Part shown: one piece after another, positions 21,304 to 31,506 of the stretch
Layout of the letters: every line of letters begins with the position of its first letter
How positions within the stretch are numbered: position 1 is the stretch's first letter
Source of the DNA: Symbiodinium microadriaticum
Lineage: Eukaryota; Sar; Dinophyceae; Suessiales; Symbiodiniaceae
Assembly (NCBI GenBank): GCA_001939145.1
Contig: LSRX01000185.1
Location: 612,038 to 676,037 of the forward strand
Length of the DNA stretch: 64,000 nucleotides
Reading direction: 5' to 3'
Notes under the pieces: model-generated
Told to the model about the DNA's origin: nothing
What the model saw: the letters and a program-made list of their open reading frames with translations, nothing else
Databases searched by the model: none
Translations under genes and position numbers: made by a program

Positions 21304-24302
21304 GTCTTCTCCTGCTCCCCACCGACCCCTTTGCAGTAATAAGATTAGACGAGCCAAAATGTCGGAGGCTGTTGGAATTAAGGCCTGTGGATATGGATTT
21401 ACGGGAGGGTGGCTGACGGGGCTTAGGATTTAAGACCATGTTTCCTTCGGGCATGTGTGTTTAAATTACGATATCTTCCCAGGAGTATGCTCAAAAATTA
21501 TTGTTCGTGCCCTTGCTACTCCACCGTTGCAAGGCACCGAGGGTTTCCGAGCCGAGTCGCGGGTGATGCTCTCACAGGCCTCTCGCACGCGGCCTCAGAA
21601 GGGCTGCAGTTCTTTGGGCTTTCGTAACCGGACCTGGGGGGGCCTTCTGCGCATTGAACCCTTTAGAGTTTAGAGTTTTAGGGTTTTAGGTTTCAAGGCT
21701 TCAGGTTTAGGCGGTTTAGGGTTTAAGGTTCAGGGCCCGAAAACACCCGACACCTGAACCCTTTGTCTGTGCCTTCTGAGCTCGGGGGTTTGGAGGCTTT
21801 TTGGCACATCCAGAGGGCCCTGAGTCGAAGGGCTTCGGGCTCTTCGGGTAGCCCAAAGCGGTAGCCGCACGTGTGTCGGGTCATCCTTTCGCAGATCCAT
21901 AGATGTAGAGCAAGGGTTTCGAAGGTAACCAAAAACTGTTTTCTCAATGGCCTCTACATTAGATTACGTGTGTATTCTGTGTACATGAACGTGCCTCTTT
22001 CTCTCTCTACATGTATGTATCTGTATATATATATACACACACACACACACATACAGACATGCACACACACACACACGCACGCACGTTTTGAGTGTCTTAG
22101 TATGACAACCCCTGACCAAGAGGGTTGTGGGTTTTCTCCGGTGTTTCGGTAGGTAGACCCCCTAAATCTTTACAGGCTTATGCTTATTCTGAAGTCTCCC
22201 ATCACCCTAACTTGCAAAGCCGCAATGCTGGAGGCGTGGCGGTTTAGGGTTGCAGGTGTCCATGCCTGGCCCTCAACAGCTGCCTGCTCCGCAAAACCGG
22301 GCCCTGCCAGACCTGTATCTGCGCTAGGCTCGCGGCGGTTGGCATCGTCTAATGCACGGGTGTGCAGGCGAAAGTGCTTCCTCCAAGAAGCATCAAATCA
22401 TCCGCCCCCGAAGCCCCTTACATGAAACCAAGCCCGAAGCCTCAAATCAAGAAAATATTTAAACTCCCTCACTCATCAGCAACCCGTGCATTCGAATTTG
22501 CAGCTTCCAATACCTGCGAGTCTTTCTGCGGACCTGTACTCCGGACCAAAATGCTGCACAAAATCAAAACAACTCAGCTACTGCAATCCGTTCAATCTCA
22601 GGCCCAACCCATCTCCTCTGCAGCACGAACATCAGTGCCCAGAAGCACAGTGCCAAAATCGGAGGCGAGGCCTCGCAAGCTTTGGGGCTTGATGTTGGGA
22701 TCACAGGTTTTGTGCTTCTACAAAGCTCGAAAAAATTGAATCAAACTAGGTCTGCTGTGGGATACTCGCAGGCTTCCCATCTCAGCACACCATCGGCGGC
22801 CAGCACACGTCGTGGCCCCGAAATGACAGGCAGGCACGAGGAAATGCAGGTGCAAGGTACCCGGCCCTTCTCTAATTCTTGAGATTTGCTGCGTCACATA
22901 CCCACCACTTGCCCCATGCTGTGACAAAGGGCTTGTCAAGAGGTGTGGACACTGACTGCAAACAGCCGTCGGTCGACAATCCCCGAAGCCATAATGTACG
23001 GCCAGGATAAATCCGAAATGTCACATCCCCGGCCAGTATGGTATTTCAGTATATACTATACGTGAGCATGGACACTTACGGTAGTGAATAAGTAGGATAG
23101 TGTTTCGGGGGCGACTCATAATAGGGGGATGCTCTTACACACCAGCGCGTAGAGTAAACCAAACTTGAATCACTGACTGCGTGAGGAAGCGCAATCCATG
23201 ACGACCAACGACCATGAGGAAGAGTCCAGAAGGAACCTCCTGAAATTTCAGAAAGCAACGTAGGGGGCGAGCAACAAGCTCTACTGGCCCTACACCCACA
23301 GCCTTTGGAGAGACACGCCCGGCCAACTGGGTCTCGGGAGTAGCGCTGAGGGACTTATAGCGAACAAGCGGCAGTGGCCACTGCTGTGACGGTGGCATCC
23401 AGCTGGAGTGTCCAGACGATGACCTGGGTCACTTGTAGATTCGGTGGTTGATGAAAGAGCCCCGTGGTTTCTGGTTGAAGCAGGCTGAGGCTATGGGGTT
23501 GCTGACGAATCGCCGGGAACGCTCCTGCCGAGCTTCCTGAAAGCTGATCTAAGCGCGACCTCAGTCGCTTAACTGCTACTATCGGCTAGGTCCGCTAGGT
23601 ATTCCGAGCTCTGTATTCTGTTTAGACTTGCAAAATGCTGCAAGTCCGAAACTTTGAACCCGGCCCAAATCCCGAGATCCCTGACAGCTGCTGCGCGATG
23701 TGTCAGCAGGCAATACAAGGGTATGCATCTCATCTATATAAAGTCTATACAGCTCTAGCTCTATTATGGCTGACCCACTGATTCCTGCTCTGACCCTCAT
23801 GGGACAGCTAGGCCTCCCGACGGTGCAGATCATGGAGCCCAGGAGGGAGGCTACGCCAAGCAAGGAGGGGACTCCTTCAACACAGGGCGGCTGTTGCAGT
23901 TCGCGGCTTTTTGCGACGGATTTCTTGAAGGGCTTTCTGATGGTGTTACAAGGGTTTGGCAGGGTCCGGCGTATCCAACAATTGGGTATTGAGTTTAGGA
24001 TAGGAATAATCTATGTCAGTGTTTGGGGAGTATGTGGTCACGAGGTACATGGAGAGGGCTGGGGCTTTGGCGGTCCAGGGTTTTCTAATTACCGAGGCTT
24101 TAGACTACGCTTCACCGTAACGGCCCTGTTCAAAGCGGGTCTTATCGATGTCCTAGTGCGATAGCTGGCCCGTATGAAGCTCAGCCACAAGACAAAACCA
24201 GAACGACAACTTTTGGCTTGAACCCTCTGCAGCTTCTGCGAGACTTATCTGCTGCAAGTTCTCCGATGCTGACCCCCTGCCCCCCCCCCACAATGACAAA
24301 AA
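21304..24302. other. Unrecognised sequence without a supported gene
   Basis: Open frames up to 132 codons (23766-24164 +) and 125 codons (22362-22739 +) show no recognisable motif. TTTAGGG words cluster at 21663-21725. A microsatellite lies at 22022. Confidence 0.5.
22022..22084. repeat. (TA)/(CA)/(CACG) microsatellite
   Basis: TATATA followed by CACACA runs with an interruption (TACAGACATG), then further CA and ACGC units. Confidence 0.9.
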
Positions 24303-24404
24303 ATGGGACTATCGAAAATTAGGCTACCTTATTTTGGGGTCCTTGTAATAAGGATCCTACTATTTAGGGCACAATACTAGGGTCCCCTAATTTCGGAAGC
24401 CCCC
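24303..24404 (-). mobile_element. Family A hairpin element, copy 3 (inverted)
   Basis: Read on the minus strand it shows GGGCTTCCGAAATTAGGGGA at one end, then the family interior with GTAGGATCCTTATTACAAGG and GACCCCAAAATAAGGTA, and TAATTTTCGATAGTCCCAT at the other end. It is the only copy in this orientation. Non-coding. Confidence 0.8.
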
Positions 24405-25805
24405 AAATAGACTGGTCATGCCACCGAGCTGCCGCTCGTGCTGCGGATTTTCGCCCTGGCGCTCTTCTCGCTCTTGAGGGCTCTGTTCACGACCTCGCGA
24501 AACCTTGGGGGGGCCGGCTTTCAGGTGCAGGGCTCTCAGAAGCAAAGTGCTACCAGGGTACCTTGTAGCCTCCTAGGCTTCAACCCTAGGACCCCTTACC
24601 GGGTTTACATGGCAACTGGATCTTTAGAGGGCATCTAACCGATAAAAACAAACTCGCAGCAAGATGTGAAAGTATATAAGGCCCACGGACAACAACAAAA
24701 AATCTGGTACCGCACCGCGGTGCGGAGCCCTAAATCTAAGGGCATTGCGACGGGCCCCGAAAACCTCCAGGAACTCGTATAACCGTACTTATCATACCAG
24801 AGGTGAATAAACATGGTCAAACAGGCTTTCCTTATTTTGGCAACTCAGTTCCTAAACAAGCGCGCTGTGGACTGGAAAACGATGGCAGAGATTCAGGAAA
24901 TTGATAGCCACGCTAATCGCTGTAAGTAACCTGTGCCCTCAAATAGCAAGTGCTTGCTCTCTTTCCGGCTTACATATAGATGCTACAGCCCTAGCCTACG
25001 CCTTCCAAAGTAAGAAACAAAGATTTGCTTCAGATTTGTCCCATTTGGGAATAGTATCCCAAAAGAGCTAAGCCAGCTAAGACAACCCCTGTAGAACTGA
25101 AGCAGAACCAACATGCCAGTCTCGGGGAGCGACTTCGCCCATCTCTCGAGGGGGAGGTGCTGTGCCAGCCTCAGATCAGGCGCTTCCCAAGCCAGGATCG
25201 CCTGCGACCCTGAATCCCGAAAATGAGAAAAAGGACCCCAGTTCCTATCTTCCTAAAATTGTCCTGCCCTTACAATTTCCATAGTGGTAACCATGTCTGT
25301 AATGATCATTTCCGCAGGTTGGGAGCTACCATAGAGCTTTGATACTTCCTGCTTGGGTGCTTGTGATACAACGGAGTGGAGGAGTGGGAACTCCTCAGGA
25401 ACTACGCACAAGTTTCCTGAATGGAGCAACGCACTGCAGGGCGTGATGGCTTGAGGCGTAGACGGGCGAAGAGTAGGGTTTTAAGTTTTGGGGCTTAGGA
25501 TGGTTCAGGGTTTCGGTTGTAAGCAAAGCAAATACACCCAAGCTTGCAAAGAAGACTCGGCTTGGGGCTAACATGTCTGAATGATGGGCAACCTTTTCGG
25601 GCCTCTGAAAGACCGATAAAATATCTCCGAGTAGCCGCGGAGGGCGGTCCAGGGGCAGCGTGCCTCCACCGTCTACGGTTCTTCGCTCTGCCTGGCCGAA
25701 GATTTCTTGACAGCACACCCCTAAAAGCCCCTAAACCCCTAATACACTATAAACCCCATAACCCACCCGACAACCCTAAAGGGGAGCTTCAGAAAAGAGC
25801 CGAGG
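24405..25805. other. Unrecognised sequence without a supported gene
   Basis: Isolated words resembling family D occur near 24836-24860 (TTATTTTGGCAACTCAGTTC) and 25050-25085, too diverged to delimit. Overlapping frames of 60-110 codons have no motif. CCCTAA words appear from 25720. Confidence 0.45.
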
Positions 25806-25976
25806 ACTCACTCACTCTCTCTCTCTCTCTCTCTCTTCTTCATCACGGTCAGAAGAGAGGCGCGCTGCACCCCCCCGCCCCCCGCGCTCGAACGCGCCCT
25901 GTTGGTCTCAAGTCTGTTCTAATACTACTCGATGAGGCTCGGTGGTTTGCGCTGTTGACCCCCGACCCTCTCTCTC

Positions 25977-26021
<45 letters not shown>

Positions 26022-26022
26022 G
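25806..26022. repeat. (CT)n tracts and flanking C-rich sequence
   Basis: (CT)n at about 25809-25835 and 25971-26020, the second nearly perfect for 50 bases, with a C-rich segment between. Confidence 0.95.
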
Positions 26023-26450
26023 ATATAGTGCAACCCACTAAACACTTGGCCAGCATAGATCCCGGAGATTCACGAACCTTTAGTTTACAGCTCTCCCTGG
26101 CCTTCCCCGGTCTCGTGCGGCCAGCGTTTCGGCATAGGTCGAAATCCAGCTCAGAAACAGCTTCTCGACTCTAGGGGCCCTTTATTTCATCGCAGTCCAG
26201 ATTATATCATGGAAGGGCGGGCTACCAAGGTTTATGAAGGCGACGAGTTCAATGTACCTCTTTCATGGCAGCTCCTCACTCATAGCCAAGAACTGCTAAT
26301 TAATTCGTGCGACTAGACTCTCTGAACCTGCAACTTCAAACACAGGGCCGGTCCTTTTGGGGGGCAGTACTGAGTAAAAGCTGCTGCTGGGGTGTACATC
26401 ATATCCTATGCGCGTGAGAGAAGAGGACCGCAAGGGAAAAGCATCACCAA
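26023..26450. other. Unrecognised sequence
   Basis: No repeat or gene recognised. Confidence 0.5.
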
Positions 26451-26537
26451 TAAACCCTAAACTAACCCTAAACCCTAAACCCTAAAACCCTAAACCCTCA
26501 ACCCTAAAACCCTAAACCCTAAAACCCTAACCCCTAG
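26451..26537 (-). repeat. CCCTAAA interstitial telomere-like tract
   Basis: About eleven CCCTAAA or CCCTAAAA units with few substitutions, the longest near-regular telomeric tract in the window. The TTTAGGG sense is on the minus strand. The borders do not show an exact direct repeat. It lies 97 bp from a tract of opposite orientation at 26635. Confidence 0.92.
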
Positions 26538-26622
26538 CTCACCCTAAGGATGAACCGCTGGCCTGAATCTTCACGACCGCCGGATTCTGCTTCTCCATGG
26601 CCTAACAGTGCAGCGTCCCAGT

Positions 26623-26687
26623 GCAGTGTCCCTTGTAGGGTTTAGGGTTTAGGGTTTAGGGGTTCAGGGTTTAGGGCAGTGTCCCTT
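26623..26687 (+). repeat. TTTAGGG insertion with perfect 12-bp direct-repeat borders
   Basis: GCAGTGTCCCTT occurs at 26623-26634 and 26676-26687. The 41 bp between consist of TTTAGGG units plus one TTCAGGG variant. Bases outside the 12-mers differ, so the duplication is exactly 12 bp, the same size as at 16776. Together they indicate a recurrent mechanism rather than chance. Confidence 0.85.
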
Positions 26688-26743
26688 TGGGATCTGGGCT
26701 GAGGGAAGTTCAGGCCAGGCATTGCGTGGATTCAGATAAGGAA

Positions 26744-26851
26744 TATGTAGGGGCCTTAGGAATTAGAATAGGGTTTTCGGGTGTACTATGCTATAATTCT
26801 AATAAGGAGCCCTAAGGAAATATATAGATACTTATGAAGGCTTCTATAGTA
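26744..26851 (+). mobile_element. Family B hairpin element, copy 3
   Basis: ATGTAGGGGCCTTAGGAATT at the left and ATACTATAGAAGCCTTCATA (reverse complement of the right end) form weak inverted repeats. The interior AATTAGAATAGGGTTTT, CTATAATTCTAATAAGGAGC is the best match to copy 1. Non-coding. Confidence 0.6.
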
Positions 26852-28283
26852 TCTGACTCTCACTCAAGGCCCGCTTACCAAGTTACGAAGCGATCAACAG
26901 CGGGATTGGATCATTGGAATTGGCAGTTGTTGCTGAATGCTTGCGGGGATGTCTGGTGAACGACATGGTGGGGTGAAGGTATAGCATAATCCAGCCTACC
27001 TACAGCTCTACTACGGAGGCTCTGTAAAGCCCGGTGAAACCAAAACCCGCACGTGCCCCGAACCCTAGTGCTAAGACAGATTTGGGATCCACTTCCAGGC
27101 AGCCCTTCTGATAAAAAAACATAGGAAAAGATTGACCCCTTGCTCGTTTAAGCTGCATCTCAATTCGTGAAGTCCTTCAATGCTTGCGGCTAACCCCTAG
27201 CAAGAGTTAAGTAGCAACCGGCACCTCGATAGGAAGCCAAGATGATTTGGAGCCTTAAAGCCCCCCTTCAGCCCCCTTTGATGGCCGGCGTCTCATTTCC
27301 TGCCTTCCTCAGCATCGGCCGGCCCCAAGGAACCAGCTCCTCCCCTCAGAGGCGGAGGAAACTGGCTGGTTTCTTTAGAGGGCCTTTGTTCGGCGCTTGG
27401 GGTTTAGGTAGTTTAGGTCTAACGTTGAAGTAGTAATTAGTGAAAAAAGAGGTGCGAGAATCTCATGGGCCTCAAAAACTCCGCTGATTTCCCTTTTGGG
27501 GCTGCTGGTTTTTTACGCTCAAACCTCGGTGCCCTCGAAGTTGTGGAACAAAAGTGCGGAGTGCAGGTCCCTGTTCGTCCTCCATGGCACTGGCATACGT
27601 CCCATGTCTCTGTTCTGACACAGTGAGGAGGGGCCCATCTCATACCAGGAGGAGGGCACCTGCAAATTTTGTCCAACGATTCTGGAAGTCGCGAACGGAA
27701 CAAAACTTCAGCATACAGTTATGGCTTTAAAACTGGGCGCATAGCCTAATAGCTATAGTTTGCTTCTGAAGCCATTCAGCCTCTGTTGAAGGACCCCGGA
27801 CCCTAAACGTATCCTAAACCCGAAGCCCGAGCCTCTGTGAACCCTTAAGCCCTGAAGCAGATCTTCCGCCCCTGGCCCCTTTAGAAATCTGAGGCGGGTC
27901 GAGATGCGCTTCGCTTCTGGCACGTGGCGTAAAAGGCCATCGCTGGGGCAGCTGTGAGATGGAGCAAAAGCTACGGGGTGGACTCTTGAGCATAGTTGTA
28001 AGGGTTCAATCAAGTGTTTAGACGTTAGGGCTTTTGTGTTGGGGATATCCCGCAGAGCTCAGCATAGTGTCAGTCGATGCACCAGGGGTTGAGGGTTTTG
28101 AGGCCCGGTTGTCGGGCTGGGGTGGTGGGAGTTGAAGTTGTCCACGGCTTGCAGAAAGCATGGAGAGCCTTGAGCCCCCTGAAGAAACAGGTGTGCTTGG
28201 CGTCAGGCTCTGACTTGTGTAGGGTTCCGTGGGGCTGCGATGCTGGAATGAGGGTCCGGGTCGCTACTCTTGCTCCCCACTCC
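26852..28283. other. Unrecognised sequence without a supported gene
   Basis: Frames up to about 88 codons outside the trinucleotide array, none with a motif. No mobile element seen. Confidence 0.5.
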
Positions 28284-28466
28284 GACTACTACTGCTGCTG
28301 CTGCTGCTGCTACTACTACTACTACTACTACTACTACTGCTGCTCCTGCTGCTGCTGCTGCTACTACTACTACTCCTGCTGCTGCTGCTGCTGCTACTAC
28401 CACCGGGCTACTACTACGGCGACGACTTTTCCTCCTCCTCCTCCTCCTCCTCCTCCTCTTCCTCCT
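28284..28466. repeat. CTG/CTA/CTC trinucleotide array
   Basis: Blocks of (CTG)n, (CTA)n, then CTG, CTA, CTC, ending with (CTC)n. Frames through it encode homopolymer-like Leu, Thr/Ala, Tyr/Cys or Ser runs. Trinucleotide arrays can be coding in some protists, but no flanking coding sequence is recognisable. Confidence 0.95.
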
Positions 28467-29571
28467 AACTCCTATTTCGACGGTTTAGGGAAGGTTTAGC
28501 GTGTGTGCCATGGCTGGTGACTAGACTACTCTCAAGATCAAAGGAGCTGCTCAGCGGACGAGAAACTATCCAAACCCAGTGGTGTTGTCCCAACATGGCC
28601 CAAACACCCAAAGGGCCCTAGGAACCTTAGCCCCCGAAAACCCTAAAGCCAGCGTGTAGGCTTAAGGATCTAGGTTGAAGTGCTCACTACTCTCTGGAAC
28701 CTAACACGACCCCCCCACTCTGATGCAAGCAAAGCCTCTGACGCTCCCTCCTTCTCTCTCGCTCTCTCTCTGGCCTTGCGGGCCCTGAGCCCCACAGGGG
28801 CCTCCAGCCTGCCCCAAGCAACTGCAAAGCCCTACAAACACCGAAAGCCCCAAGGCCCTAAGCCGCCAAGAGACCACCGTGTCACTACGAGCCGAGCACT
28901 CAAGGGCCGGGACCCGACCCGAAACTGGGTCCCAGACGTGCGCTGAGCCTCTCTCAGAGAAGCTGGGAAGTGCCCATCTTCAGGGCTTGGGGCTAGAAGG
29001 TTTAGGGTCTTTTTAGGGGAAATGATCTTCAGGGTTTGGGGCTAATAGGCTTCGACCCCCGGGGCCCATACTGGATTTCGAGGCTTCGATTTGAGCCTGG
29101 CTGTGGAGGACACGGTGCAGGGTCCCATGGGGCTTCGGTGCTTCAACGTCTTTGCACAGACCTAATTTCCGCACCCCAGGATCGGCCCTCCGTCCGACAC
29201 AAAACCTGTCAGTAAGTAATGCTCAACCCCCAAAAAGTGCTAGACCCTGCAACCTGACAAACCTCACACCTCTAAGGCCCTACTACCTGCTGATCCCTAG
29301 CTAGACCCGAAACGTGAACCCTGAAACTCGCGATTTCTCCACAGCTCTGTAGCAGTGCACAGCCTTCACAATCCTGTACTGCAACAAAATCTTAACAGAT
29401 TGTAGCACAAAGGCACGAAAGCACATCTCAACACACCAAAACCCGCCCAAGCCCTGTAATGCCCCTAGAACTCCAGGACCTCTGCTGCACGGCGAAGACC
29501 GCGGGGCGAGCGTAAACTCGCCTCGAGGGTCGCCAAAGAGCGCACACAATATAATACAATATAATCAATTT
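28467..29571. other. Sequence with CCCTAAA and TTTAGGG words, no gene
   Basis: CCC(C)GAAAACCCTAAA-type words lie at 28630-28650 and TTTAGGG types at 28990-29040. No supported gene. Confidence 0.5.
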
Positions 29572-29664
29572 CCTGTCATATCATATCATATCATATCATA
29601 TCATATCATTTCATATAGGAAAATACATACTATGATTATTATATCATATCATAAAATATAATAA
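29572..29664. repeat. (ATATC)n pentanucleotide repeat
   Basis: TCATA/ATATC units run at 29576-29612, continue imperfectly to 29620, and resume near 29640-29664 after an AT-rich interruption. Confidence 0.93.
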
Positions 29665-31342
29665 CGTTTCAGAGCTTGTCGAGGTTTCGGCGCTCACACT
29701 CGGACAATCCACTCGTGACCATATGCTTTTCGCGCTTTGAGGTCAGGGTTCAGGGTTGTAAGAACTTCAGTGTAACTTCAGCTTTGGTTTTCATCACATA
29801 CTCATTCTGTCATTCACTTGTCGTTTGGTGGTGGCGCAGCTTGTCATGATTTTGTCATTTTGGTGGCGTTTGTTTGGCATTCGTTGGGGAGGCTTTCTTT
29901 CGTGGCTGATACTGGTCTGCACGAGGCGCTCCAAGACTCCTAGCAGGCCCAAAGAGCATCCCAAAATGGCAAGGGAGGCGGGGAACGACACTCAGAAGGA
30001 CAAAAGACGACAATGGGGTTAGAGGGCCGACAAAGAAATGACAAAACAAAAGAAAAGCAATGACAACAACACTACAGATCAAATGGCAAAGCAATGTAAG
30101 ACTGACAATGCCTCCGCCCGGGCCCTTCGCCCGCCCGACCCCCACCCACCCATCCCCCAAACCCGCCCCTCCTGCGCTCTGCCCGGAATGCAGACCAGAA
30201 AGAAACACACAAGGGCAAATATGAATAAAGCCCGACAAATGAACGAAAAAACGCAATTCCGGAACCCGCCCCAAGCTCTGCCGCAGAAGTTCTTACAAGT
30301 TTAGCGCCTTCGAGATTGTTTCAGCACTCACAACTGGGACAAGCCGGGCGAGGATTCAAGTACGTCGGGATTGTTTAGGATCCAGGGCTTTAGGGAGTTT
30401 ATGGGTGTTAACCCGGGTTTCACTCAAGGCGTTTACTTTACTAACCAATCGGGGCTTTGTAGTTTTCGAACACTTTACCGCCTTTTTGCTGACTTTCGTG
30501 GATTTTTAGCCGCTGGCTGATTATTCGGGGCTCTACTTCTTTACGCTTTCCGGGATTGTGGAGCGTGTTGTTGTGATTCTGGGGCTCGGACACTGCCAGG
30601 ATTTCAGCGGTTTAGTTTAGGATGTTTGGTAAGGTCTCGTAATTATGCTCAAGACTTTCAAAGGCTGTTCCCTCCCGCGCAGCTGACAAAGGGCCTCAGG
30701 GAGTTTTACAGAAGTCACTGGCGTGGCCAAGGGGTGCTTCCGGATTCTGCAGGTTGTAAACGTAAAGTTTCAGAAGTTTGGGTTCCAGAGAGTTATAAGC
30801 TATAAGGCTTCGAGGGATGAAAGTCTTCATGAGTTTAGGGAGTTGAGCTTATGGGGTGTTCTACTGTAGAGGCTCATGCTGAGATGGGGGTGCGCAGGGC
30901 CAGTAGTTAGAACTCATCGCTCCCCTTCGCTCTTCTCTTTCTCTGCGCCTTGTCGACGCTGGGGTCGAAGAGGTCTGCATAGGGCGCCGGCCTTGCATCT
31001 GTGATGTAGAGGCCTTCAGGATTTGTAGTGATGCCTTCTTGCCGCCCGATATGCTGGGCCCCAAACCTATACTATAGAGGCCTGCATGAGTAGATTAGAG
31101 GTTTGCAGGTTTCTACACGATCGCAAGATCTTCGGGAACCCCGACTTGATTGGACGGTAACTGAAGGCCCCACATGTTTTTTTGTAAGTTTAGGAATGGG
31201 ACCTGTCTCTAGGGTCATGGTCGACTTTCCCAAGGAATCACCTAGCCTTGACTGTGGGGGTTCCCAGATCAGTGTTCAGGTTTAGGGTCTCTCTTAGCAA
31301 GGAAGGAGACAGAAGGCTTGTACGTAAGATGCATGCATGCGC
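29665..31342. other. Unrecognised sequence without a supported gene
   Basis: A 139-codon minus-strand frame (29855-30274) has no recognisable motif and overlaps frames on the other strand. One module F copy lies at 30320. Confidence 0.5.
30320..30365 (+). repeat. Dispersed module F copy
   Basis: TTCAGCACTCACAACTGGGA, CAAGCCGGGCGAGGATTC. The first 26 bases match the 4051 copy with one difference. The GGGCGAGG part also matches the tandem copies at 44815. Confidence 0.55.
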
Positions 31343-31450
31343 GGATGGATGGATGGATGGATGGATGGATGGATGGATGGATGGATGGATGCTGGATATG
31401 TATAAGTAAGCAGATACGAAGGTGTGTAGTGGTGTGTGTGTGTGTGTATG

Positions 31451-31486
<36 letters not shown>

Positions 31487-31506
31487 TAGATATAGATATA
31501 GATATG
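31343..31506. repeat. (GGAT)n, (TG)n, (TA)n, (GA)n, (GATATA)n cluster
   Basis: (GGAT)12 at 31343-31390 after a short GCATGCATGC. Then TG/TA/GA blocks at about 31427-31485 and GATATA units to 31506. All are nearly perfect. Confidence 0.95.

Noticed and set aside
26451..26537. True chromosome end
   Set aside because: Ordinary sequence continues on both sides for tens of kb and the tract is under 100 bp.
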